64,000 nucleotides of DNA, taken from Hyphomicrobiales bacterium. GTDB taxonomy: Bacteria; Pseudomonadota; Alphaproteobacteria; Parvibaculales; Parvibaculaceae. Each line of letters starts with the position of its first letter. Position 1 is the first letter of the stretch. Positions 27,123 through 36,125 of this stretch are shown here, in pieces. Position numbers and translations under genes: made by a program. The stretch spans positions 1-64,000 of the forward strand of contig WGND01000004.1 of NCBI GenBank assembly GCA_016124805.1, given 5' to 3'. The notes under the pieces are model-generated. The model had not been told where the DNA came from. It did no database searches and saw only the letters and a program-made list of their open reading frames with translations.

Positions 27123-27175
27123 AGGCCGCGTCCAATCCTTATTATCAAGCCAACAATTCCTGGGAGGAAACAAGA

Positions 27176-28009
27176 ATGAGCATTCAGGTCAGAAAATTCA
27201 GTGGCGGCTGTGGTGCGGAAGTATTGGGCGTCAATATCGCCAATCTCAGCAACTCCGACATGGACGCCGTGCGTCAGGCCTATGTCGATCATGGCGTGAT
27301 CTTCTTCCGCGACCAGAAGATAACCGAAGAAGAACACATCGCTTTCGCCCGCCGCTGGGGCCCGATCAACATCAATCGCTTCTTTCCCGCCGATCAGAAA
27401 TATCCCGAGATTGCGGAAGTGCGGAAAGAGAAGGCGCAGAAGACCAATATCGGCGGTGGTTGGCACACGGACCACTCTTACGATGTTGAACCGGCCATGG
27501 GCTCGATTCTTGTCGCCCGTCAGCTACCAGAGACAGGTGGCGATACACTCTTTGCCAATATGTATGCCGCCTATGACGCGCTCTCGCCGGGCCTGAAGGA
27601 AACACTTTCCCATATGCGCGCGATCCATTCGACAGCGCATGTTTTTGGCGCGGGTGGCTTTTACCAGCAGACCGACCCGAATAACGGCATGAAGACGGCG
27701 CACAGCGATATGCCCGAGGCGACGCACCCTGTTGTCATTACCCATCCCGAAAGTGGCCGCAAGGCGCTCTATGTCAATCCGGGGTTTACAGTCTGCTTTG
27801 AAGGTTGGACGCCGATGGAGTCAAAGCCCCTTCTTGACTATCTCTTTGCCCATGCTGCCCTGCCGGAATTTACCTGCCGCTTTCAGTGGCGTGATGGATC
27901 GGTTGCCTTCTGGGACAATCGCGCCACATGGCACTATGCCGCCAATGATTATCATGGCCAGCAGCGTTTGATGCACCGCATCACGATTGAAGGCTCCGCG
28001 CTCAGCTAA
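27176..28009 (+). CDS. TauD/TfdA-type 2-oxoglutarate- and Fe(II)-dependent dioxygenase
   Basis: 277 residues. The iron site is H-x-D in GGGWHTDHSYD plus the distal His in FWDNRATWHYAAND; the 2-oxoglutarate-binding Arg is in RLMHRITI. N-terminal GAEVLGVNIANLS and HGVIFFRDQKIT are usual for the class. Such enzymes hydroxylate sulfonates, phenoxy-acids or carbohydrates and release, for example, sulfite. GGGAGGAAAC precedes ATG 27176. It is divergent from the Crp/Fnr gene and followed by a second paralog, so the two likely form an operon. Confidence 0.94.
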   Translation: MSIQVRKFSGGCGAEVLGVNIANLSNSDMDAVRQAYVDHGVIFFRDQKITEEEHIAFARRWGPININRFFPADQKYPEIAEVRKEKAQKTNIGGGWHTDHSYDVEPAMGSILVARQLPETGGDTLFANMYAAYDALSPGLKETLSHMRAIHSTAHVFGAGGFYQQTDPNNGMKTAHSDMPEATHPVVITHPESGRKALYVNPGFTVCFEGWTPMESKPLLDYLFAHAALPEFTCRFQWRDGSVAFWDNRATWHYAANDYHGQQRLMHRITIEGSALS

Positions 28010-28026
28010 TCCCTGTTTGGTTGCGT

Positions 28027-28064
28027 GGCCGGATGTGCCAGACTTCCTGTCTGTTGATCCGGCC
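28027..28064 (+). promoter_or_regulatory. Hairpin between two TauD-type genes
   Basis: Arms GGCCGGAT and ATCCGGCC at the outside, with an inner CAGAC/GTCTG stem. There is no T tract, so an mRNA-stability or attenuation element is more likely than a terminator. Confidence 0.55.
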
Positions 28065-28093
28065 ATCGCAAAAGAGCCGGAGAGGGAGGAAGC

Positions 28094-28963
28094 ATGTCAC
28101 AAGCGATGCAGCAAAAGAGCCCGATTTCCGTTCGGCCCAATGCCAACGGCTTTGGCGCTGAGATCACGGGTGTGAACCTGCGCGCGCCGCAGGATGCCGA
28201 GACAACCGCCGCCATTCGCCGCGCCTGGCTGGATCATTCAGTCGTATGGTTTCCCGATCAGCCGCTCACCCTTGATGAGCTGGAGTGCTTCACCCTGACA
28301 ATGGGGGACTGGGGCAAGACCGATTTCATCAAGCCCGTGGATGGTCACCCCAATGTGCTGGAGTTGTTGCGCGAGGCCGATGAGCGCTCGTCAAATTTTG
28401 GCGCGGGTTGGCATTCGGACTATTCCTTTCAGGATGCCCCGCCGGCGGGCACGCTGCTGCTGTCCAAAATTGTGACGCCTGTGGGCGGCCGCACATTTTT
28501 CGCCGATGGCTATGCCGCTTATGCGGATTTGCCTGAGCAGATGAAAAAGCGCATTGCCGGGCTCAAGGCCATTCATTCCGCCGAGCGGCCCTATTCAAAA
28601 CAGGGCTTCTACGCCAATGAAAACGAAAAGCGGTCCCTGAAAATTGTGCCCTCGGATGACGCGTTGAAACGGCGCCTGCATCCGGTTGTGCGGACCCATC
28701 CCGAGACTGGCCGCAAGGCGCTTTTTGTCAATCCGGTTTATACAATTGGCATTGACGGGCTGCCGCAGGACGAGGGCGACGAATTGCTGCGCGAGCTTTG
28801 CGCGGCGACGCTGCAGCAGCAATATATCTATCGTCATGCCTGGAAGCCCGACATGCTGCTGATGTGGGACAATCGTTGCGTCCAGCATTTTGCCGAAGGC
28901 GGCTATGACGGTCACAAACGCCTGCTCTATCGCACGACGATTGCCGGCGACGTACCTTCCTGA
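28094..28963 (+). CDS. TauD/TfdA-type dioxygenase, second paralog
   Basis: 289 residues. Iron-site H-x-D in GAGWHSDYSFQ, distal His in MWDNRCVQHFAEGGYDG, and the Arg of RLLYRTTI. The N-terminus (GFGAEITGVNLRAP) is class-typical. AGAGGGAGGAAGC precedes ATG 28094. It follows the first paralog by 84 bases that hold a hairpin. It ends 2 bases from the convergent DMT transporter gene. Confidence 0.94.
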   Translation: MSQAMQQKSPISVRPNANGFGAEITGVNLRAPQDAETTAAIRRAWLDHSVVWFPDQPLTLDELECFTLTMGDWGKTDFIKPVDGHPNVLELLREADERSSNFGAGWHSDYSFQDAPPAGTLLLSKIVTPVGGRTFFADGYAAYADLPEQMKKRIAGLKAIHSAERPYSKQGFYANENEKRSLKIVPSDDALKRRLHPVVRTHPETGRKALFVNPVYTIGIDGLPQDEGDELLRELCAATLQQQYIYRHAWKPDMLLMWDNRCVQHFAEGGYDGHKRLLYRTTIAGDVPS

Positions 28964-28965
28964 GG

Positions 28966-29871
28966 TTAGTGCAGCAGCAGAAGCATCACGATCCCGCCAA
29001 TCACCAGCAAGATACCGATGAGCTCCATCCGGTTCGTCTTCTCGCGGAAAATGAAATGCGAGGAGATGAAGGTAAAGACGAGCTCGATCTGGCCGAGGGC
29101 GCGCACATAGGCCGCATTCTGAATGGTCATGGCCGTGAACCAGCCGACCGAGGCGAGCGCACCTACAAGACCCACCATTGAACTTGGCCGCCAGGTCCGC
29201 ATGGAAGCGCGCAGGTCATCTGGCGCCCGCCAGGCCAGCCAGATCGTCATGCAGACGGTCTGGATCAGCAGCACCACAAGCAGCGTGTAGGAGGCCGACA
29301 TCAGGAAGTCGGATGTGCCAAGCGAGAGCGATGCCGCCCGGTAGGAAACAGCGGCCACACCATAAAGGGCGCCGGACCCCAACCCCGTCAAAGTTGGTTT
29401 TTCACTCAGCGAACGGATGAAGTTTGCAGCCGTCAGATGGGACTTTGCCATGGAAATGGCAATGACACCGGCAAGCGAAATCAGGATGGCCGCCACCGCC
29501 CCAAAGGTCAGGTGATCACCGAGCACAATGACGCCGAAAACGGCTGTCTGAATGGTCTCAGTTTTGGAATAGGTCGTACCCACAGCGAAATTGCGATAGG
29601 CAAACAGCGCGACCAGCAGAACCGTCGCCCATATCTGAGCCAGACCGCCAATCACGCAATAGACCAGAAACCACGTATTGGGTGTTGGTGCGGCGTCACC
29701 CTTGAGCGCCATCAGCGCCGCGAAATAAATCGCGGCGATGGGCAGGCCATAGACAAAGCGCACATAGGTTGCCCCGAGCGCGCTCATCTCTCCCGTCAGC
29801 CGCTTCTGCAATGTCGAACGCGTGTTCTGCAGAAATGCGGCGACGAGTGTCAGGCCAATCCATAACGGCAT
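28966..29871 (-). CDS. DMT (EamA) family transporter
   Basis: 301 residues with about ten hydrophobic segments in two homologous halves. EamA-type landmarks are the first-half YRNFAVGTTYSKTETIQTAVFGVIVLGDHLTFG and the second-half AAYVRALGQIELVFTFISSHFIFREKTNRMELIG. It is an inner-membrane exporter or uptake carrier of small metabolites. It is 6 bases after the serine hydrolase gene in the same direction, so it may move a substrate or product of that hydrolase. Confidence 0.9.
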   Translation of the reverse strand: MPLWIGLTLVAAFLQNTRSTLQKRLTGEMSALGATYVRFVYGLPIAAIYFAALMALKGDAAPTPNTWFLVYCVIGGLAQIWATVLLVALFAYRNFAVGTTYSKTETIQTAVFGVIVLGDHLTFGAVAAILISLAGVIAISMAKSHLTAANFIRSLSEKPTLTGLGSGALYGVAAVSYRAASLSLGTSDFLMSASYTLLVVLLIQTVCMTIWLAWRAPDDLRASMRTWRPSSMVGLVGALASVGWFTAMTIQNAAYVRALGQIELVFTFISSHFIFREKTNRMELIGILLVIGGIVMLLLLH

Positions 29872-29877
29872 TTATCG

Positions 29878-31119
29878 TCAGTCCACCAAAGCGCCGTAAA
29901 CCAGCTGCTGCAATTGCGGCCGCAGGGGATAGGTGGAGGAAGGATAGAGCTGGGTCATGAGGATGGAGATCATGTTTTCTTCCGGATCAATCCAGAAATA
30001 GGTCGATGCCGCGCCACCCCATGAGAAATTGCCCGCAGAGCCCGTTGCCATGGCTTCTGCCGGATCAAGCGTGATGGCAAAGCCGAGGCCGAAGCCCGCG
30101 CCATCGGCGGCCAGCTCGCTGAAGGCAGAGGTCGTCATCTGCTTCATGTTCTTGCCACCCGGCAGGTGGTTCATGATCATGAACTCAATTGTCTTGCGCG
30201 AGACAAGGCGGGCACCGTTGAATTCGCCACCATTCAGCAGCATCTGGCAGAAGCGCCAGTAATCCATCATCGTTGAAACGAGGCCGCCACCGCCGGAGAG
30301 AAACTCCGGGGCCTTGGCATAGGTGCTGGTTTCATCGCCAACATCCATGATGCCCTGCTTGCCGCTCTTGGGGTCCTTGAAATAATTGGTGGCAAAGCGG
30401 TCGAGCTTGTTCTTGGGCACAAAGAAGCCGGTATCGACCATGCCGAGGGGCCCGAAGATGCGCGACTGCAGGAACTCATCCAGCGGACGGCCCGACAGGA
30501 CCTCCACCAGATAGCCACAGACATCGGTTGAAACCGAATAGTTCCAGTGCTCGCCGGGTGAGAAGAGAAGCGGGATATCGGCAAGCTTCGTCACCATATC
30601 TTTGAGTGTCATGCCGACCGTGGCCGCTCCACCAATGCCCGCCGAGCGGTAATGCGCGTCAATGGCATTGGCATACATGAAGCCATAGGTCAGACCCGAT
30701 GTATGGGTCATCAGATCGCGGATCGTCATTTCGCGATCACATTCTCTGGTTTCATAGGCGCCTTCTTCACCGCTCACCCAGACACGCAGCTTCTTGAATT
30801 CCGGGATATAGCGCGAGACCGGATGGTTGAGCTGAAAATGGCCTTCCTCGTAGAGCATCATCAGGGCGATGCTGGTGACCGGCTTGGTCATGGAATAGAT
30901 GCGGAAAATCGTATCGGCCTGAAGCGGCAGACCGCGCTCCCTGTCGCGCTGGCCGACACATTCAAAATGGGCAATCTCGCCATGGCGTGAAACCAGCGTG
31001 GAGAAGCCGGCGAGCTTTCCATTGTCCACATAAGACTGAAAATAGGGCGAGATGGCCGCCAGCCGGGCGCTGTCAAAACCAAGCTCTTCAGGCTTCACGA
31101 TATCGGCTTGCACATTCAT
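29878..31119 (-). CDS. Serine hydrolase, beta-lactamase/esterase class C family
   Basis: 413 residues. The SxxK motif is in IYSMTKPVTSIALMML, and the YxN-like motif in HWNYSVSTDVCGYLVEVL. The C-terminal G-rich SAGNFSWGGAASTYFWIDPE fits the third motif region. No signal peptide is visible, so it is likely cytosolic. This family mostly contains esterases rather than true beta-lactamases. It is second in a minus-strand unit with another serine hydrolase and a DMT transporter. Confidence 0.92.
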   Translation of the reverse strand: MNVQADIVKPEELGFDSARLAAISPYFQSYVDNGKLAGFSTLVSRHGEIAHFECVGQRDRERGLPLQADTIFRIYSMTKPVTSIALMMLYEEGHFQLNHPVSRYIPEFKKLRVWVSGEEGAYETRECDREMTIRDLMTHTSGLTYGFMYANAIDAHYRSAGIGGAATVGMTLKDMVTKLADIPLLFSPGEHWNYSVSTDVCGYLVEVLSGRPLDEFLQSRIFGPLGMVDTGFFVPKNKLDRFATNYFKDPKSGKQGIMDVGDETSTYAKAPEFLSGGGGLVSTMMDYWRFCQMLLNGGEFNGARLVSRKTIEFMIMNHLPGGKNMKQMTTSAFSELAADGAGFGLGFAITLDPAEAMATGSAGNFSWGGAASTYFWIDPEENMISILMTQLYPSSTYPLRPQLQQLVYGALVD

Positions 31120-31159
31120 CGGCGTAACTCCGTTTGCTCATTATTGTTGTTGTGACGGT

Positions 31160-32203
31160 TTATCGAAAGCAGTCTGCAATGGCGCGTATCCAGGCCTTGA
31201 TCGCCACCTTGTCGCCCGGCGTCTTGCCGCAGCGCACGATCACGGCGTCTATATCCGGAATGGCGACCGTGAACTGGCCCTCGTAGCCATTGGCTGAAAA
31301 CGTGCCGGGCCCGGCAATGCCAAGCCACCAATGCGCGCCATAGGGATCATCCGTGCAGTCCTCCTGTTGCCATGTCGGTGTACGCGAATAATCCACCCAG
31401 CCCTCGGGCAGCAGACGCTCACCCTCCCAGATGCCATCGCGCAGATAGAGAAGACCGAAGCGGGCAAAATCGCGCGCGGTGGCAAAGCAGAAAGACGAGC
31501 CGATAAAGGTGCCCGCGGCATCAAATTTCGGACGGACCGATGTCATCCCGAGCTTGTCAAAGAGTCGCTCATGCATGAAGGCTTCAAAATCAGCGCCGCT
31601 TTTGCCAATCGCCCGTGCAATGGCGCGGCTCACAATATTGCTGGTGCCGCTGGAATAGTTGAAAAAACTGTCGGGCTCATGCGCGAGCGGGAAAGAGGCA
31701 GCAAAATGGGCAACATCTTCCTTGCCCTTGCCCCACAGCATGTCGATCACGTCGGAGGGATTTTCCGGCGAATATTCCTCGCGAAATTTCAGGCCGCTCG
31801 ACATGCGCAGAAGCTGATCCAGCGTAATGGCATGACGCGGGTCTTTCGGGTCAGCCCATTCGGGCGCATCGGCCTTGGCATGGATGTCCATTTTTCCCTC
31901 GCCCACCATCATGCCGACAAGCGCCTGCGTGATGCTCTTGGCCTTGGACCAGGAGGGGCAGGTCACATCCGGTCCGAAGTCATTGCCATATTGCTCATGA
32001 ATGAGCTGGCCATGTTGCACCACAACAAGGGCATGCGTTTCGCCGAGCGCATCCTCGGGCGTGGCGGCAAAGCCTTCTTCCATCAGCCGGTCGAACGAGG
32101 CGCGGTCCATGGCGGCGGGCAGGGGGGCTTGCGGCCATGCATGTGTCGGCCAGGCAATATCGGGTGATTGTGTCGGCAAGGGAGGCAGGGACATGGAACT
32201 CAT
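31160..32203 (-). CDS. Serine hydrolase, beta-lactamase family
   Basis: About 347 residues from ATG 32203 (32194 is an alternative). The SxxK motif is in CPSWSKAKSITQALVGMMV and the tyrosine motif in FFNYSSGTSNIVSRAI; a late WWLGIAGPGTFSANGYEGQ fits the family. Like its neighbour it lacks a signal peptide and is probably an amide or ester hydrolase. It is first of the minus-strand unit and divergent from the GH5 gene. Confidence 0.92.
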   Translation of the reverse strand: MSSMSLPPLPTQSPDIAWPTHAWPQAPLPAAMDRASFDRLMEEGFAATPEDALGETHALVVVQHGQLIHEQYGNDFGPDVTCPSWSKAKSITQALVGMMVGEGKMDIHAKADAPEWADPKDPRHAITLDQLLRMSSGLKFREEYSPENPSDVIDMLWGKGKEDVAHFAASFPLAHEPDSFFNYSSGTSNIVSRAIARAIGKSGADFEAFMHERLFDKLGMTSVRPKFDAAGTFIGSSFCFATARDFARFGLLYLRDGIWEGERLLPEGWVDYSRTPTWQQEDCTDDPYGAHWWLGIAGPGTFSANGYEGQFTVAIPDIDAVIVRCGKTPGDKVAIKAWIRAIADCFR

Positions 32204-32326
32204 ATTGGCTGTTTTGGGACGATGGTTGATGGTGCCTTGCCAGAACCCGTCTGGCAATGAGCCCGCGCTATCAATCGGGCAAAGAGAACGCTATCCTTTT
32301 GAAAAAACAAGACCAGGGGGAAGAAA

Positions 32327-34297
32327 ATGCCACTGTCACGACTCCATATCGACGGCGAATGGTTTGTGGATGCAGAGGGGCACACCCACATATTGCGTGG
32401 CGTCAATCTGGGCGGCGACTGCAAAGTGCCCTTCACCCCGAATGGCCATACCAATATCCCGACCGATTTCAGCGATCATAAAACCGTTTCCTTCATTGGT
32501 CGTCCGTTCCCGCTGGCCGAAGCCGAAGAACATTTTGCTCGTCTTCGGGCATGGGGGTTCAACTGCCTGCGACTGCTCACGACATGGGAAGCTGTCGAGC
32601 ATGAGGGGCCCGGCAAATATGACGAGGCCTATCTCGATTATTTTGCGACGCTCTGCAAAATGGCCGGCGATCATGGCCTCTATGTCTTTGTCGATTTCCA
32701 TCAGGATGTCTGGAGCCGGATGACCGGCGGCGATGGTGCACCGGGCTGGACCTTCGAGGCTGTGGGACTGGATTTCACCAAGTTCCATGCGGCCGGTGCC
32801 ACCCATGTCATGCAGTATAAATATGATCCGGCCAAAGGCGGGCGTCAGGAAGACCGCTATCCGACAATGAGCTGGGCACAGAATTATGTCTATCCGGCCA
32901 ATGCAATCATGTGGACGCTGTTTTTTGCGGGCAAAACATTCTGCCCCGATTTCCTCGTCCACGGGCGCAATGTGCAGGACTATCTGCAAGGCCATTATAT
33001 CGGCGCGATGATGGCGATCGCCGAGCGGCTCAAGGATCTGCCAAACGTCATCGGCTTTGACTCGCTCAACGAGCCTGGCTCCGGTTATGTCGGGGTGCCG
33101 CTGAGCTATCGCCATCTGGGACGCAGCGACGTCAAGGCATTGCCCGCGCGTCCGGGTCTCGCCTGGTCGCCGCTTGATGGTCTGGCTGTGGCACAGGGCC
33201 TGCCACGCGCCATTCCCGATCTGCAGATTGATCCGGAAAAGCTGCGCGTCGATGTCGCTGACACACCGGTTATCAATCCCGATGGCGTTTCAATCTGGCG
33301 GGCGGGGGCCAAATGCCCGTTTGAAAAGGCAGGTGCCTATCGCCGCGCGGGCGGTGAGCTGGAAGTGCTGGACGAGAATTTCTTTTCATCCCGCGGCAAT
33401 CAGACTTTTGACATGGACCGCGATTTCATGGGGCCGTTCTTTGCCAATGTCGCCGCGCGCATTCGCGAGGTGAATGCTGACTGGCTGCTCTTTGCCGAGC
33501 TTGATCCCGGCGCGGGCTTTGCCCATGGCTTTCCCAAGGACACGCCGGAGCGCACGGTCAATGCCAGCCACTGGTATGACATCGTGACACTGGTCACCAA
33601 AAGCTTCGGCTTTCCGCAATGGTATAATCCCTTCACGGGCAAGACGCTGGAAGGTGCCGAAGCAATCGAGGAGGCCTATACGCGTCAGCTGGCGGGCATC
33701 AAGTCCGCTGCTGAAAGTCTCAACGCCGGCACGGGCGCGCCGACGCTTATCGGCGAATGCGGCATCCCCTATGATCTCGATCAGGCTGCGGCCTTCAAGG
33801 CCTGGGCTGCCGGATCGCGCGACCCGGCTATCTGGGAGAAGCATGTGATCGCCCTCGACCTCATGTATAACGCGCTCGACAAATTGCTGATTTCCTCGAC
33901 GCAGTGGAACTACACCGCCTCCAATCGCAATGACGAAGCTGTCGGCGATGGCTGGAATCAGGAAGACCTCTCCATCTACAGTATCGACCAGCGCGACAAT
34001 CCCGACGATATCAACAGCGGTGGTCGCGCCCTTGAGGGTTTTGTACGTCCCTATGCGCGCAAGGTCACAGGGCGGCCGCTCAAGATGAAATTCAAACGCG
34101 AAACAGGCGCCTTCCGTTTCATCTATGACGTGACAGGCGATGGGACGGCGGAGATTTTCGTGCCGCGCCTGCAATATCCAAATGGCTTTGAGATCGAGGT
34201 GGAAGGGGGCGTGGCAGAGCGCGACGATGCCAACCAGCTTATTCATTTGAAGCCAGTCAATTCGGACAAGGTCGCCCTTATTCTGACGCGCCTGTAG
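32327..34297 (+). CDS. GH5 family glycoside hydrolase, endoglycoceramidase/steryl-glucosidase-like
   Basis: 656 residues. A GH5 (alpha/beta)8 barrel: NCLRLLTTWEAVEHEGPGKYD, the acid/base Glu E249 in SLNEPGSG and the nucleophile Glu E477 in LIGECGIPYD. The long barrel with inserts and a C-terminal beta domain resembles endoglycoceramidases, especially fungal EGCrP-type cytosolic glucocerebrosidase/steryl-glucosidases. It has no signal peptide, so the substrate would be inside the cell (a glycolipid taken up or made). ATG 32327 follows AGGGGGAAGAAA. The last 20 bases overlap the convergent IclR gene. Confidence 0.9.
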   Translation: MPLSRLHIDGEWFVDAEGHTHILRGVNLGGDCKVPFTPNGHTNIPTDFSDHKTVSFIGRPFPLAEAEEHFARLRAWGFNCLRLLTTWEAVEHEGPGKYDEAYLDYFATLCKMAGDHGLYVFVDFHQDVWSRMTGGDGAPGWTFEAVGLDFTKFHAAGATHVMQYKYDPAKGGRQEDRYPTMSWAQNYVYPANAIMWTLFFAGKTFCPDFLVHGRNVQDYLQGHYIGAMMAIAERLKDLPNVIGFDSLNEPGSGYVGVPLSYRHLGRSDVKALPARPGLAWSPLDGLAVAQGLPRAIPDLQIDPEKLRVDVADTPVINPDGVSIWRAGAKCPFEKAGAYRRAGGELEVLDENFFSSRGNQTFDMDRDFMGPFFANVAARIREVNADWLLFAELDPGAGFAHGFPKDTPERTVNASHWYDIVTLVTKSFGFPQWYNPFTGKTLEGAEAIEEAYTRQLAGIKSAAESLNAGTGAPTLIGECGIPYDLDQAAAFKAWAAGSRDPAIWEKHVIALDLMYNALDKLLISSTQWNYTASNRNDEAVGDGWNQEDLSIYSIDQRDNPDDINSGGRALEGFVRPYARKVTGRPLKMKFKRETGAFRFIYDVTGDGTAEIFVPRLQYPNGFEIEVEGGVAERDDANQLIHLKPVNSDKVALILTRL

Positions 34298-35081
34298 CGG
34301 CCTCGCGCGTGAGCGAGGCGGCAATCGCCTTTGCCGTTTCCTGCATGGGCACGAGATAGCGCGTGACGGCTTCAGCCTCGTTCATGGCCGATCCGATATA
34401 GCGCATGGTGATGCAGGCAAGGACCTCATCACCACGGATCACGGGGACGGCGAGGCCCATGGCAGGGTCGCCCGGAACAGGGGCCGTGGAGGCATAGCCC
34501 AGCCGCCGAACGCGTTTGATAAGACTGTTCACGTGGCGCGTATCGCGGGCGGAACTGTTGGCCGCAAGATTTGAGGAACGCAGCATTGCCAGAATGGCGT
34601 CGCGCTCGGCATCGGGACAAAAGGCGATATAGGCCCGTCCCAGTGCCGCCACCAGCATGGGCAAACGCTTGTTTATCAGGGCAGGGTCGGTCACGAAGGG
34701 GCTTTCATGCCCGGTGCTCAGGCGGACCAGCATGGCATCGCGGTCGAGCGTTGCCATGGCCACGGGCCAGCGATAGCGCGCTGTCAGGGCGCTGAGGAAG
34801 GGCCGCCCGGCCTCCACCACCTGATCGCTGTGTTTGAAGCCGCCCGACAGGCGCAACACGCGTTCTGTCAGCGTATAGCCGCCCCGGCGAGGCAGGCGCG
34901 TGACATAGCCGCCGGCAATCAGCGTATCGAGCAGCCGCACCAAAGTCGGTTTGGGAAGGTCGGTTGCCTGATGCAACGCCGCCAGACTCGACGGCGCGTG
35001 CATGTTCAAGGCCTCCAGAAGCCGGAAAGAGCGCATCACCGGCTGCACAGGCGAGGTCGTATCGTCTTTGCTTTCTGCCAT
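34278..35081 (-). CDS. IclR family transcriptional regulator
   Basis: 267 residues. The N-terminal winged HTH reads RSFRLLEALNMHAPSSLAALHQATDLPKPTLVRLLDTLIAGGYV, and the C-terminal effector domain (from about 90) has the usual RLPMLVAALGRAYIAFCPDAERDAIL. It is divergent from the third TauD gene, with a perfect palindrome 23 bases above its start. It probably regulates the TauD/DUF1214/DUF1254 unit and itself. Confidence 0.93.
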   Translation of the reverse strand: MAESKDDTTSPVQPVMRSFRLLEALNMHAPSSLAALHQATDLPKPTLVRLLDTLIAGGYVTRLPRRGGYTLTERVLRLSGGFKHSDQVVEAGRPFLSALTARYRWPVAMATLDRDAMLVRLSTGHESPFVTDPALINKRLPMLVAALGRAYIAFCPDAERDAILAMLRSSNLAANSSARDTRHVNSLIKRVRRLGYASTAPVPGDPAMGLAVPVIRGDEVLACITMRYIGSAMNEAEAVTRYLVPMQETAKAIAASLTREAATGASE

Positions 35082-35103
35082 TTCTCACCCCCGGCGATCA
35101 CTC

Positions 35104-35124
35104 TAATTCCGCAACGCGGAATTA
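35104..35124. promoter_or_regulatory. Perfect 21-base palindrome, IclR operator candidate
   Basis: Arms TAATTCCGC and GCGGAATTA around AAC. It lies between the divergent IclR and TauD genes, matching the TTCC...GGAA type of IclR-family sites. Confidence 0.82.
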
Positions 35125-35239
35125 TCAAATTTAGACCTCACCTGAAATGCTTTTCCGGGCCTAGTCTCCGCTCAACGGTTTGGGAGAGCCGGTTGCCCGG
35201 TGCCTATGGCGGCGCGGACATATGAGAGGGAGAAACATC

Positions 35240-36106
35240 ATGAGTCTTGCCAGAGAAACAAAGGCGGCTGTCACGTCGCGCGAGTTTGAACTGACCCCGA
35301 TGACGCCGGGCATTGGTGCGGTCATCACGGGCATTGATCTGTCCAAGCCCGTGAGCGAGGAGACGCTCGCAGCCATTCGCGCAGACCTGTTGCACTACAA
35401 GGTCATTTTCTTCCGGGATCAGGACATTACGACGGAACAGCATCTGGCCTTTGCCCGCCGTTTCGGCGAACTCGAAGTGCATCCCTTCGCACCCCATAAG
35501 GAAGGCTATCCGGAAGTTCTGGCGATCACCCATGACAAGGACAGCAAGGGCCGCGAAAACAAGTGGCACAGCGATGTGACATGGCGCGAGGCGCCTTCTC
35601 TCGGATCGGTCCTGCGGGCCATCGAAGTGCCCGAGGTCGGGGGCGACACGCTTTTTTCGGACATGTATGCGGCCTATGACAATCTCGCTGACGATATCAA
35701 GGCACTGATCGACGACAAGAAGGCCGTGCATGACTTCGCGCATTTCCGCAAACTCATGATTGCCAAGGGCAAGAGCGCGGAAGAAATCGAAGAGATGAAC
35801 CGGAAATATCCCATGGTCGAGCATCCGGTTGTCCGCACCCATCCGGAGACGGGTCGCAAGGCGCTTTATGTCAATGTCGCTTTCACCCAGCACATTGTCG
35901 GCATGGACAAGGACAAGTCCGATGCCCTGCTGGCTTTCCTTTACGCTCAGGCAGCCATTCCGGAGTATCAGTGCCGCTTCAGCTGGCAGAAAAACTCGAT
36001 CGCTTTCTGGGACAATCGTTCCTGTCAGCATTACGCCGTGTCAGATTACTGGCCGGCCGTGCGTCGTATGGAACGCGTCACAATTGTTGGCGACAGGCCT
36101 TATTGA
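35240..36106 (+). CDS. TauD/TfdA-type dioxygenase, third paralog
   Basis: 288 residues from ATG 35240 (GAGGGAGAAAC upstream). Iron-site H-x-D in NKWHSDVTW, distal His in FWDNRSCQHYAVSD, Arg in RMERVTI. It has the fuller TauD-like length and a KYPMVEHPVVRTHPETGRKALYVN segment. Of the three it is closest to taurine or alkylsulfonate dioxygenases, but substrate is not fixed by the motifs. It leads an operon with DUF1214 and DUF1254 genes. Confidence 0.95.
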   Translation: MSLARETKAAVTSREFELTPMTPGIGAVITGIDLSKPVSEETLAAIRADLLHYKVIFFRDQDITTEQHLAFARRFGELEVHPFAPHKEGYPEVLAITHDKDSKGRENKWHSDVTWREAPSLGSVLRAIEVPEVGGDTLFSDMYAAYDNLADDIKALIDDKKAVHDFAHFRKLMIAKGKSAEEIEEMNRKYPMVEHPVVRTHPETGRKALYVNVAFTQHIVGMDKDKSDALLAFLYAQAAIPEYQCRFSWQKNSIAFWDNRSCQHYAVSDYWPAVRRMERVTIVGDRPY

Positions 36107-36125
36107 TTGCCTCAGCGGAGAAAAC

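Noticed and set aside
33386-34324. Minus-strand frame over the GH5 gene
   Set aside because: The opposite strand encodes both catalytic glutamates of GH5, so this is a shadow.
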